From CAZMZW01 sp964571135 (GTDB taxonomy: Bacteria > Chloroflexota > Anaerolineae > Anaerolineales > Anaerolineaceae), in assembly GCA_964571135.1 (NCBI GenBank), contig CAZMZW010000004.1, positions 62,001 to 126,000 of the forward strand: a DNA stretch of 64,000 bases, given 5' to 3'. The position numbers were made by a program, and so were the translations under genes. Shown one piece after another: positions 36,774-45,614 of this stretch (the first letter of the stretch is position 1; each line of letters starts with the position of its first letter). The notes under the pieces are model-generated. The model saw only the letters and a list, made by a program, of their open reading frames with translations, was not told the DNA's origin and did no database searches.

Positions 36774-37547
36774 ATGCAACTTGATCTTCAATATGTCATT
36801 GACCTTGCTAAAAAAGCTGGTGAAATCCTGCAATCCGGGGTCGGTACCGACCTGAAAATCCGTCATAAAGGCCGCATCGACCTGGTGACAAAAATTGACC
36901 AGCTCTCTGAAGATTTTCTAGTGGGAGAGATTAAAAACCATTTCCCCGGTCATACCATCTTCACCGAAGAGACCGGCCACCACAAGGGACATGCCGATCA
37001 CTGCTGGTATATTGACCCTCTTGATGGGACTGCCAATTATGCCCACGGTATCCCCATTTATTGTGTTTCCATTGCTTATGCTGAAAATCAACACATCAAG
37101 TTGGCCGTGGTGTTTGATCCCACCCGCCCGGAATGTTTTAGCGCAGAAAGGGGTAAGGGTGCCTGGCTGAACGGACTGCCGATCCATGTAAGTCAAATCA
37201 CTGAACTGGTGGATGGCATTCTGGAAACCGGTTTTCCATACCACACCGAAACCTGGCGCAACAACCTGGATCATTTTTCACGCTTTTTCTACCAGGCCCA
37301 GTCGGTGCGCCGTTTTGGTTCGGCTGCCCTTGACCTGTGTTATGTAGCCGCCGGCCGCGCTGATGGTTACTGGCAGATCGAAAGCCATGCCTGGGATATT
37401 GCGGCAGGTGCATTGCTTGTGCAGGAAGCGGGGGGGGTTGTGACCGATTTGAATGGAAGCCAGGATTATCTTCAAGAACCTTATTGTGTGGTGGCGGCTA
37501 ATTCACAGCTTCACCCTAAAATATTAGCTGTCCTCGATCAGAAATGA
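36774..37547 (+). CDS. suhB: inositol monophosphatase family protein
   Basis: 257 residues. Mg-binding motifs of the family: EETG, DPLDGTANYAHG and the C-terminal WDIAAGALLVQEAGG. Dephosphorylates inositol-1-phosphate or a similar sugar phosphate; specificity cannot be read. Same strand as the HD gene and pepF, with short gaps. Confidence 0.9.
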   Translation: MQLDLQYVIDLAKKAGEILQSGVGTDLKIRHKGRIDLVTKIDQLSEDFLVGEIKNHFPGHTIFTEETGHHKGHADHCWYIDPLDGTANYAHGIPIYCVSIAYAENQHIKLAVVFDPTRPECFSAERGKGAWLNGLPIHVSQITELVDGILETGFPYHTETWRNNLDHFSRFFYQAQSVRRFGSAALDLCYVAAGRADGYWQIESHAWDIAAGALLVQEAGGVVTDLNGSQDYLQEPYCVVAANSQLHPKILAVLDQK

Positions 37548-37578
37548 TTGTTATATAAAAAGAAAGGAGTAAACCATT

Positions 37579-39363
37579 ATGGGAAAAAAAGAAAGGTTGT
37601 TCAAACAAACGCGCTGGAGTTTAATGGACCTCTTTCCTTCCAGTGACTCGCCCGAGTTTGAGCAAGCCATTCAGGAGCTTGAATCCAAAGTTGCAAAATT
37701 TGAAAAAATTCGGCACAAATTGAGCGATGCCATCACGCCTAAACGTTTTCTTGAAATAATCGGTATGCTTGAAGAGATTCTAATCCTGCGTAGCCGTTTG
37801 AGTGCTTATGCAGAATTGTGGTTCTCGGAAGATACTCAGAACCAAAATGCCCAGACTTTGGTGGGTCGGATGCAGCAGATGGACGCCAGTATCGAGAACC
37901 GGGTGCTTTTCTTTAGTCTATGGTGGAAGGAGCTTTGGGACAGTGCTGCCCAGCGGTTGATGAATTCTTCAGGGGATTACCGCTATTGGTTGGAGAAAAT
38001 GCGTGAACTGAAACGCTTCACCCTGAGTGAACCCGAAGAGAAGATCATCAATATCAAGGACGTCACCGGGATGCGTGCCCTGATCACCCTCTACGATTCC
38101 ATTACCAATCGTTATGCTTTTCATCTCAAGGTGGACGGGGAAGAAAAAGAACTGACCCGCGGGGAAATAATGTCATATATCTATCAACCGGACTCGCAGG
38201 TGCGCGCATCCGTCTATCAGGAGGTTTACCGCATCTATCAAGACCAGGCGCCCATTCTTGGTCAAATGTATCAAACCCTGGCACGTGATTGGCGCAGCGA
38301 GCAGGTGACCCTGAGAAAATTTAAGACCCCCATTGCTGCCCGGAATTTATTCAATGATATTCCGGATGATGTGGTAACCACAATGCTGCAAGTCTGCCAA
38401 AACAATACTGGGGTTTTTCAACGCTTTTTCAAGGTGAAGGCCAGATGGCTGGGTATGCCCAGGCTGCGCCGCTATGATATCTACGCACCGGTTTCAAAAT
38501 CCACCAAGAAATATGACTTTGCAGTGGCGTCCGAAATGGTGTTGTCTGCTTTTCGTGAATATGATCCTCAATTTGCCGAAATGGCTCTGCGCGTCTTCGA
38601 AAGCAACCATCTGGATTCTCAGGTGCGCAAAGGGAAACGGAGCGGGGCATTCTGTGCAGATGTGATCCCCGGACTAACTCCCTGGGTGCTGGTGAACTTC
38701 AACCGGCAGCCCGAGGATGTTGCCACTCTGGCACATGAACTGGGTCATTCAATTCATGATATGCTCACTTCTCATCATACCGCCTTCACCAATCACCCTT
38801 GTCTGCCCCTGGCAGAGACCGCCTCCACTTTTGGCGAGATGATGCTGGTGGATAAATTCCTCAAAGAAGAAAGTGATGAGAGCGTCCGCCGTGACCTGCT
38901 CTTTAAACAGGTTAGCGATTCCTATGCCACCATCATGCGCCAGGCATTCTTCTCCTTGTTTGAACAGGAAGCCCATGGACTGATTGCCGAGGGTGCCAAT
39001 GTGGATAAACTCTCTGAAGCTTACTTCCATAACCTCAAAACTCAGTTTGGCAATTCATTGGAGTTGGGTGATGAATTCCGCTGGGAGTGGGTTTCCATCC
39101 CGCATTTTTACCATACGCCTTTTTATGTGTATGCCTATTCCTTTGGGCAGCTGTTGGTCCTTTCCCTTTACCGGCAGTACAAACAGGAGGGCGAATCCTT
39201 TAAACCCCGTTATAGACAGATCCTCTCCGCGGGTGGTTCCATGGAACCTCAAAAGGTTTTGGCCAATGCTGGAATTAATATTCACAAGGCAGATTTCTGG
39301 CAGGGCGGTTTTAATGTGATTGAAGACCTGGTCAAACAATTGGAACAAATGCCGGTCAAATAA
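37579..39363 (+). CDS. pepF: oligoendopeptidase F (M3 family)
   Basis: 594 residues, typical length. The zinc-binding HEXXH is LAHELGHSIHD at about residues 385-392. The third ligand is in the downstream helix LAETASTFGEMM. The N-terminal oligopeptidase F domain precedes it. Cytoplasmic cleavage of short peptides. AGGAG site 8 nt upstream and a bidirectional terminator downstream. Confidence 0.94.
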   Translation: MGKKERLFKQTRWSLMDLFPSSDSPEFEQAIQELESKVAKFEKIRHKLSDAITPKRFLEIIGMLEEILILRSRLSAYAELWFSEDTQNQNAQTLVGRMQQMDASIENRVLFFSLWWKELWDSAAQRLMNSSGDYRYWLEKMRELKRFTLSEPEEKIINIKDVTGMRALITLYDSITNRYAFHLKVDGEEKELTRGEIMSYIYQPDSQVRASVYQEVYRIYQDQAPILGQMYQTLARDWRSEQVTLRKFKTPIAARNLFNDIPDDVVTTMLQVCQNNTGVFQRFFKVKARWLGMPRLRRYDIYAPVSKSTKKYDFAVASEMVLSAFREYDPQFAEMALRVFESNHLDSQVRKGKRSGAFCADVIPGLTPWVLVNFNRQPEDVATLAHELGHSIHDMLTSHHTAFTNHPCLPLAETASTFGEMMLVDKFLKEESDESVRRDLLFKQVSDSYATIMRQAFFSLFEQEAHGLIAEGANVDKLSEAYFHNLKTQFGNSLELGDEFRWEWVSIPHFYHTPFYVYAYSFGQLLVLSLYRQYKQEGESFKPRYRQILSAGGSMEPQKVLANAGINIHKADFWQGGFNVIEDLVKQLEQMPVK

Positions 39364-39423
39364 TTTTGTGTTTTTAAGGTATTTAATCACGGGATTGAGG
39401 TTCAAACTTTGAAACAACCCATT

Positions 39424-39460
39424 AAAAATACAAGCCATCATTGCGATGGCTTGTATTTTT
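39424..39460. terminator. bidirectional terminator
   Basis: AAAAATACAAGCCATC / GATGGCTTGTATTTTT, 16-bp perfect stem with a 5-nt loop, between the convergent pepF and ssb genes. Confidence 0.92.
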
Positions 39461-39498
39461 ATTATGATCGGTAAACGAATTGGTGCAGGGATTTAACT

Positions 39499-39888
39499 TT
39501 ATTTACCGCTTTCCTCTTCTGGGATACTTTCCTCCTCTTCCATAACCGTCTCATCCTCCTTGCCTTTCCATTCCAGCATCTGCATCCGGCTGGCGATCAC
39601 TTTGGTGAAGTATTTGGTTTCGCCTTCATGTTCATATTTATCCGTTCGTAAAGCGCCTTCCACGTAGACCAGCTGTCCTTTCTGCAGATATTTTTTGCAG
39701 ATTTCGCCAAGTTTGCCCCATGCTTCCACGTTGAACCAGTCAGTGCTTTTTTTGGTTTCACCCTTACTTTTCCAAATATTATCCACAGCCACCGAAAACA
39801 GGGTGACCGCTTTATCTTTGCTGATATTGCGCTGTTCGGGTTCTTTGCCCAACCGTCCAATCAACTGTACTTTGTTTAATGCTGGCAT
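39499..39888 (-). CDS. ssb: single-stranded DNA-binding protein
   Basis: 129 residues from the ATG at 39888, which has AGGAGG 9 nt upstream. The open frame to 40005 is not used. OB fold: NKVQLIGRLGKEPEQR, VAVDNIWK, WFNVEAWGKLGEICKKYLQKGQLVYVEGALRTDKYE. The usual SSB tail ending in Asp-Asp-x-Pro-Phe is replaced by an acidic Glu-rich tail that ends in Ser-Gly-Lys. This would be expected to change partner recruitment. Confidence 0.93.
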   Translation of the reverse strand: MPALNKVQLIGRLGKEPEQRNISKDKAVTLFSVAVDNIWKSKGETKKSTDWFNVEAWGKLGEICKKYLQKGQLVYVEGALRTDKYEHEGETKYFTKVIASRMQMLEWKGKEDETVMEEEESIPEEESGK

Positions 39889-40094
39889 TCTAACATTCCT
39901 CCTTTTCGGAATAATAATTAATAGTGTAGAGATTTCTGATATTAAGTCAAGTGGTAGATTTACGAATGAAAGATGATTTCGCAAGTACATCCGATAAAAC
40001 ATCATTTCTATGACCCGGAAAAATAAGTTTGGGCACCGGCTGTTTTTTTAAAGATATTTAAAAGTATAATCAGCTATATTATTTAAGGATTGAT

Positions 40095-41204
40095 ATGTCG
40101 TTCAATGAATTTATTCCCGTATCGGAGCCTCTTCTCAACGGAAAGGAACTAGAATATGTTTCTGACTGCATCCGATCAGGTTGGGTTTCTTCTCTTGGAA
40201 AATACATTATCGAATTCGAGCAGCTCTTTGCAAAATTTTGCGGTTCAGAATATGCAATAGCAACCGACAACGGCACAAATGCTCTCCACCTGGCATTGGC
40301 CACACTTGGGATTGGGCCAGGGGATGAAGTCATTGTTCCAACATTAACATTTATAGCCACAGCCAATGCTGTCCACTATACCGGAGCCAGGCCAGTTTTT
40401 GCGGATAGCGACCCTGGCACCTGGAATATTGATCCAGTGATTCTTTCCAAACTTATAACTCCACACACCAAAGCCATTATTCCCGTACACCTTTATGGTC
40501 ATCCTGCGGATATGCAACCCATTTTGGATCTTGCCAGCCAATACAAATTGTCTGTGATTGAAGATGCTGCTGAAGCGCATGGTGCATTGTATAAGGGTAA
40601 AAGAGCAGGTAGTATGGGTCTTATGGGCGTTTTTAGTTTCTATGCCAACAAGATCATCACTTGCGGTGAAGGAGGGATGGTTACAACCAATGACAAAGCA
40701 TTGGCTAAGCGGCTGCGTTTCCTTCGTGATCACGCGATGTCACCTGAGAAGCGTTACTGGCATTCTGAGATTGGATATAACTTTCGGATGACAAATATGC
40801 AAGCTGCGCTGGGTGTTGCACAAATGGATCACATTGAAGAGTTCATCACAAAAAAACGCTGGGTTGCTGATCAATATAACCAGCGATTGCAGCATGTAGA
40901 TTTCCTACAAATACCACCTGAGGCAGATTGGGCGACTTCAGTCTACTGGATGTATTCCATATTAATCAAAAAGGATGCCCCTGTGAATAGGGATGAGGTC
41001 ATTTCTTATTTAAAATCACAAAATATCGATAGCCGACCTTTTTTCTACCCTATTCATACGATGCCGCCTTATCAAGCGAATATATCTTTTCCCATAGCCG
41101 AAAACCTCTCTCGTCAAGGAATTAATCTCCCATCAGCAGTGACAATGAATGAAGAAAAAATTGATCGGGTGGTAACCGCATTAAAGCATGAACTGCGAAC
41201 CTAA
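40095..41204 (+). CDS. DegT/DnrJ/EryC1/StrS-family sugar aminotransferase
   Basis: 369 residues. PLP-dependent fold type I. The pyridoxal lysine is in FSFYANKIITCGEGGM at about residue 186. The acidic PLP-ring contact is in VIEDAAEAHGA. Makes amino sugars (perosamine/bacillosamine type) on nucleotide-linked keto sugars. Immediately abuts the GT2 gene (stop then ATG with no gap), so the two are coupled. Confidence 0.92.
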   Translation: MSFNEFIPVSEPLLNGKELEYVSDCIRSGWVSSLGKYIIEFEQLFAKFCGSEYAIATDNGTNALHLALATLGIGPGDEVIVPTLTFIATANAVHYTGARPVFADSDPGTWNIDPVILSKLITPHTKAIIPVHLYGHPADMQPILDLASQYKLSVIEDAAEAHGALYKGKRAGSMGLMGVFSFYANKIITCGEGGMVTTNDKALAKRLRFLRDHAMSPEKRYWHSEIGYNFRMTNMQAALGVAQMDHIEEFITKKRWVADQYNQRLQHVDFLQIPPEADWATSVYWMYSILIKKDAPVNRDEVISYLKSQNIDSRPFFYPIHTMPPYQANISFPIAENLSRQGINLPSAVTMNEEKIDRVVTALKHELRT

Positions 41205-41912
41205 ATGAAAATCTCGATTATTTTGCCGACATATTGTGAAAAAGAAAATATTGTAAAGCTGATTGATGTGCTGGATGCCAATAATGCTGCCCGGGATTGG
41301 GAGACAGAAATCATCATTGTCGATGATAGCAGCCCGGATGGCACAGCCGATGCAGCTCGTACTCGTGAAAAAGATGGCAGGGTTTCGGTATGTTGTTTTG
41401 TGCGCGGCCAGGAACGGGGATTGGCAACCGCGATCCTTTTTGGAATTCGCCAGTCCTCTGGTGACATGATTGTGGTAATGGATACGGATTTCAATCATGA
41501 TCCGGAAATGATCCCACAGATGGTTAAATTTATGGAATATTATGATTTCGTGATTGGCTCGCGTTTTGTTACCGGAGGAGGGATGCAAGACCGAGGTCGC
41601 TATTTTTTTAGCTTTTTCTTTAACTTATTTGTCCGCAGTTTGCTGCATACCCAAATCCAAGATAATTTAAGTGGTTTTTTTGCCATCTGGAGAAAGGATC
41701 TGCTGATGATGGATTTGGATAAAATCTTTAAGGGTTACGGAGAATTTTTTATTCGTCTAATTTATTCTTGCAAGCAACGTCGTCTGAAAATACTTGAAAT
41801 TCCAGCGTTCTATGGTCAACGTTTGTATGGTGCAAGCAAATCGCGTTTTTTTTGGATGGTCGTAAATTATACAATCTGTGTTCTAAATCTATGGCTTTTT
41901 GGTAAAGGATGA
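41205..41912 (+). CDS. polyprenyl-phosphate glycosyltransferase (GT2, DPM1-like)
   Basis: 235 residues. GT-A fold: SIILPTYCEKENI, IIVDDSSPDGTAD and a DXD-type VVMDTDFNHDPE. The Dpm1-like core moves a sugar from a nucleotide to polyprenyl phosphate. This makes the donor that GT39-type membrane transferases, such as the next gene and 45615-47234, would use. A hydrophobic C-terminus suggests membrane contact. Confidence 0.9.
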   Translation: MKISIILPTYCEKENIVKLIDVLDANNAARDWETEIIIVDDSSPDGTADAARTREKDGRVSVCCFVRGQERGLATAILFGIRQSSGDMIVVMDTDFNHDPEMIPQMVKFMEYYDFVIGSRFVTGGGMQDRGRYFFSFFFNLFVRSLLHTQIQDNLSGFFAIWRKDLLMMDLDKIFKGYGEFFIRLIYSCKQRRLKILEIPAFYGQRLYGASKSRFFWMVVNYTICVLNLWLFGKG

Positions 41913-42053
41913 TTTGAAGACCGTGGCGAGTGCCATTAGGCTCTAAGATAGTGTTGGAGATACTTATTAGGTTGCTTTCTGCCGAAGGTATGTTTCTCTG
42001 TTTCCATCCTTAGGGGCAAGTTATTCTTAACAATAGAGATACGATAAGGTATC

Positions 42054-43328
42054 ATGAAAATTAAATCCATATTCAATTTATCTCGTGAACAAAAAAAAGC
42101 CTTATTGGCATTATGCCTGATTGGCATCTTGTATTTTTGCTTATTCCTTTATCCAAATTATCACAAAGGCGAGAGCGCATCGGGTTGGTCTCTTTTTTCC
42201 CAGGATGAGTACGTCGTTTATCCAGTATTGATGAAAATGATGGCTAACGTTTCAAATATCACTCACTTCTGGGGGGATTTGGTCAATCAGTTTTATCCAT
42301 TCTATGGTTTTCCCTATTCATTTTTTTCTGTACTTGTCCTGCTGCCTGCCCGTCTAATTCTTGGAGAGACCTTCTACTCAAGCGCTCAACTAAATATTTT
42401 TTTACTGCGGCAATTGATCAATGTCATTCCAATCACCCTGGCAGCCGGAGGGTTGGTCTATTTTCAAACAAGGTTTAAGGGCTTCTGGCACTCAGTTATT
42501 CTTTTCGTTTTTCTGCTGTCCATCCCGGAAATTTTTCGCAGCAATATTCGTTGGTGGCATCCCGATTCGCTCTGCTTGCTCAGTATCGCTCTTACTTTTG
42601 CTTTTTTATTGATGGATGATTTCAGGTTGAAAAACTGGTTTTATCTTTCCGCGATAGCCTGTGGGATGGCTATTTCAACAAAATTGTATGGGGTCTTTTT
42701 CTTTCTAACGATACCGGTTTATCTATGGCTCGTCTGGTTTAAACGAAAAAAGGAGCTAAAAAAGATTTTATTTGCCGGGCTTGTGTTCTTATTTATCATG
42801 AGCCTGACCTTTATCATTTCAAGTCCCTTTTTATTCTATAAGGTTCCCCGCGAGGAATGGTTAAAAATTCAATTTTCAAAATCTGGCGATATTGACACGG
42901 GCTACCTTCAGGGTGATCCTTATTATTATCAAAAAGGGCTGATCTTTTGGCAGTGGACTGTGGAAAGTCTTTACGGGCAGCCTTGGTTTATTGCATTTTT
43001 ATTATGTTCGGTATTGATCGGGTGTTTCTGGGGGAAAAACATCCTGCAGAATCGGCTGCTTCTTGCCTGGTTGATCCCGCTTGGAATGTACCTGATCTTT
43101 TTTGTGGCACCCAAACCCTCTCATTACATTTCCCCTTTTATGTTGCCGCTGTTTTCATCGGCGCTGACCCTGTTTGATGGTTTTCCCCTTTGGATTCACC
43201 AGAAAAATAATTTCAGCAATGTGCTTCAAAAGGTTTTTATTATTCTGCTTGTACTGATCATAGCCCAGCAATTTGTATTTCATTTCAGTACTGACTTCAG
43301 TTTATTAACCTCAATTCAATATTTTTAA
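42054..43328 (+). CDS. GT39-like membrane glycosyltransferase, copy A
   Basis: 424 residues with around ten helices. The first outer loop has FSQDEYVVYPVLMKM (acidic pair). Also YGFPYSFFS, LLRQLINVIP, WWHPDSL and ACGMAISTKLYGVFFFL. These blocks recur in the same order in the protein at 45615-47234, so the two are paralogues. Likely uses polyprenyl-linked sugars from the neighbouring GT2. Lacks the long C-terminal outer domain of its paralogue. Confidence 0.75.
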   Translation: MKIKSIFNLSREQKKALLALCLIGILYFCLFLYPNYHKGESASGWSLFSQDEYVVYPVLMKMMANVSNITHFWGDLVNQFYPFYGFPYSFFSVLVLLPARLILGETFYSSAQLNIFLLRQLINVIPITLAAGGLVYFQTRFKGFWHSVILFVFLLSIPEIFRSNIRWWHPDSLCLLSIALTFAFLLMDDFRLKNWFYLSAIACGMAISTKLYGVFFFLTIPVYLWLVWFKRKKELKKILFAGLVFLFIMSLTFIISSPFLFYKVPREEWLKIQFSKSGDIDTGYLQGDPYYYQKGLIFWQWTVESLYGQPWFIAFLLCSVLIGCFWGKNILQNRLLLAWLIPLGMYLIFFVAPKPSHYISPFMLPLFSSALTLFDGFPLWIHQKNNFSNVLQKVFIILLVLIIAQQFVFHFSTDFSLLTSIQYF

Positions 43329-43452
43329 TTTGGTGATAAGCAACATCTATTTTTCCCCATTATTCCATTAATGAAGCAAATTGATCAAGAAGGTGACCTC
43401 ATCCGGGCTATAATAATCACTTAAACACCAGCCTGCGTTTTCAAGGAGGATT

Positions 43453-44097
43453 ATGTTCTTAGCGATTGAAGGTGTCATTGGAGTTGGAAAGACCACTCTG
43501 GCTCGTCTCTTACAGCCATCCTATAATGCCAATGTATTATTGGAAGTATTTGAGGAAAATCCCTTTCTATCCAATTTTTACACCGACCGTGCCCGCTATG
43601 CCTTTCAAACGCAGATTTTTTTCCTTCTCAGCCGCTACCAGCAGCAAAATAAAAATGTGCCCGAGTTGCTGGTTGTTGAACAACCCCTCATTAGCGATTA
43701 CACCTTTGACAAAGACTCTCTCTTTGCGCGCATCAACTTGGCAGGTGATGAGCTGGAGATGTATTATCGAGTGCATACCGCTCTGGCGGAAAAAATCCCC
43801 CAGCCAGACCTTGTGATGTATCTGCGTGCCAGCACGGATATGCTCATGCAGCGTATCACCATGCGGGACCGCCCATATGAACGCACCATGGACCGCGAGT
43901 ATATCGAGAGCCTCAATCAGGCTTATGATTCTTTCTTTTTCAATTCAGACCGGGACAGGAATGTGTTGGTGATTGATACCAATGTATTGGATTTCGTTCA
44001 TAACCCGGACGACCTGCAGTGGGTGGATAACCGCATCCGCCAAACCATGCACCTTCCACCCTTCCAGCCCGAATTGCCTATGACGGATAAGAAATGA
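43453..44097 (+). CDS. deoxynucleoside kinase (dGK/dAK type), copy 1
   Basis: 214 residues. P-loop EGVIGVGKTTLA, then FEENPFLSNFYTD, FQTQIFFLLSRYQQ and RDRPYERTMDREYIESLNQAY (lid with Arg residues). Phosphorylates deoxyadenosine, deoxyguanosine or deoxycytidine for salvage. Perfect AAGGAGG site 5 nt before the ATG and TATAAT at 43409. The usual catalytic (D/E)RS region reads VEQPLISDYTF here, with Glu-Gln instead of Asp-Arg. A second copy is at 50688. Confidence 0.88.
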   Translation: MFLAIEGVIGVGKTTLARLLQPSYNANVLLEVFEENPFLSNFYTDRARYAFQTQIFFLLSRYQQQNKNVPELLVVEQPLISDYTFDKDSLFARINLAGDELEMYYRVHTALAEKIPQPDLVMYLRASTDMLMQRITMRDRPYERTMDREYIESLNQAYDSFFFNSDRDRNVLVIDTNVLDFVHNPDDLQWVDNRIRQTMHLPPFQPELPMTDKK

Positions 44098-44166
44098 TTT
44101 ATATGGATGAGCGAAACAATCCCGGTTGTACCATATACCCGCTCAATCCGGATGGAGTAAAGTACC

Positions 44167-45174
44167 ATGCGTCTTACGCGTGAATTACTGATCAATGCTG
44201 CCCGCAGTGCCACATCCGATCTATTGTTACGAGACGATGATCTGGTCTGTGTGTATCTGACCGGCTCTGTACTTGGAGAACAACCCCTGATCGGTGGAAC
44301 CACCGATGTTGACCTGATCTGTGTGCATTCCATTAAAGCGCCTGTACCGCGTGAATTACAGGCATTGGGGGAAGACTACCATCTGGATATTGCCCACTAC
44401 ACCCAGGGTCAATTTGGGCAAAATAAAACGCTGCGCCTGAATCCCTGGCTGGGTTCTTTCTTGTGCTATACCCCGCTCATGCTCCATGATACCCAGCATT
44501 GGCTTGAATTCACCCAGTCGGGAGTATTCGCCCACTTTTTAGAGCCGTCGTATGTGATCCAGCGCGTCCGTCCCTTAATCCAGCGGGCTCGCCAAAGTTG
44601 GTTGGAACTTGACCAGTCCCATGCGCAGCCGAATGTGGATAATATGTGGAAATATATAAAGGCATTGGAATTTGCAGGTAATTCATTGGCCTGCCTGGTC
44701 GGAGTGCCCCTGACCGAACGACGGTTCATTCAGGAACTTCCAGCCCGAACAGAAGCATTGGAACGCCCGGGGCTGTCTTCCGGGCTGGTGGATCTGTTTT
44801 GTCCGGCTGAAGAAACTGAACTGAATTGGTCAGCATGGCTGGAAGACTGGCGCAAGATCATTCTGGCAGCCAATGAAATAAAACACTTCCCGGTTGGGAT
44901 CAATTCCCTCCGCATACCTTATTATGAAAAAGCCATTCTTTCATTAGTTCAGGATAATAGAAGTTCAGCTTTATGGATACTTTTACGGACATGGACCCTG
45001 GCCTTGACTCATTTGCCTAAACGTACTCCTGAAATCACGCCCTGGCATCAATTCACTCTAACTCTCAATCTGGGAAAAGAGCAGTTTTCTGAACGACTTA
45101 AAGAGTTGGATACTTATCTTGAAGCAGTGGAAGAAACGATTGATGCGTGGGCAAAACAAAACGGCGCTGATTAG
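44167..45174 (+). CDS. nucleotidyltransferase-fold protein (aminoglycoside adenylyltransferase-like)
   Basis: 335 residues. The N-terminus contains YLTGSVLGEQPLIGGTTDVDLI, the Gly-Ser ... Asp-x-Asp signature of polymerase-beta-like nucleotidyltransferases. The rest is helical, including a segment (ALEFAGNSLACLVGVPLTERR) placed like the helical domain of AadA/ANT proteins. Substrate unknown; resistance should not be assumed. Ends directly at the first DnaA box of the candidate origin. Confidence 0.65.
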   Translation: MRLTRELLINAARSATSDLLLRDDDLVCVYLTGSVLGEQPLIGGTTDVDLICVHSIKAPVPRELQALGEDYHLDIAHYTQGQFGQNKTLRLNPWLGSFLCYTPLMLHDTQHWLEFTQSGVFAHFLEPSYVIQRVRPLIQRARQSWLELDQSHAQPNVDNMWKYIKALEFAGNSLACLVGVPLTERRFIQELPARTEALERPGLSSGLVDLFCPAEETELNWSAWLEDWRKIILAANEIKHFPVGINSLRIPYYEKAILSLVQDNRSSALWILLRTWTLALTHLPKRTPEITPWHQFTLTLNLGKEQFSERLKELDTYLEAVEETIDAWAKQNGAD

Positions 45175-45614
45175 TTATCCACAATTTATCCCCTTTTTTG
45201 TGTTGAAAACACGGTATGCTCGGTGGATAAACTCAAAAATTGGTTAGTAATTGGTTTTAAATGATTGAAAAAGCACATTATTGTGTGGATGAATTGCAAC
45301 AATATTTATTTCAGTTCAAAAATGCATAAAATGAAACATTCTATTAGGTTAATGTCCACATTGGCTTGAATAATAAAAAGTACTGATCAACCCAACCTGT
45401 AGGGCTTGGTATTATTTTGTCCACACATATGGCAGTCTGTGATTATTATTGGCATTTTGTCCACTTTTCCACCGCCTCTACTATTAAGACTATACCCATT
45501 AATATATTTATTAATGGGTATATTAATATGGTTGGATGGCGGTATCATAGAAACAAAACATGAGGAATGCTAAAAATTTTTCTCAAACACCCGTTCTAGT
45601 GGAAAAGAATTTAT
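45175..45614. other. candidate replication origin: DnaA-box cluster and AT-rich region
   Basis: 440 bp without a gene. A perfect DnaA box TTATCCACA at 45175-45183. One-mismatch boxes at 45222-45230 (minus, TTATCCACC), 45284-45292 (minus, TCATCCACA) and 45417-45425 (TTGTCCACA). Weaker ones at about 45187 (TTATCCCCT), 45352-45360 (ATGTCCACA) and 45457-45465 (TTGTCCACT). An AT-rich stretch with a 14-bp inverted repeat follows (45491-45522). This is what an oriC looks like, but dnaA, dnaN and gyrB are not adjacent. A DnaA-controlled regulatory region is the alternative. Confidence 0.55.
45491..45522. repeat. AT-rich perfect inverted repeat
   Basis: Arms TATACCCATTAATA (45491-45504) and TATTAATGGGTATA (45509-45522) with a 4-nt spacer. 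No T-tract follows, so it is not a terminator. It could be part of the unwinding region of the candidate origin or an operator for the gene at 45615. Confidence 0.7.

Noticed and set aside
39779..39787. Perfect DnaA box TTATCCACA inside ssb
   Set aside because: Single match within coding sequence and without neighbours; expected by chance at this length.
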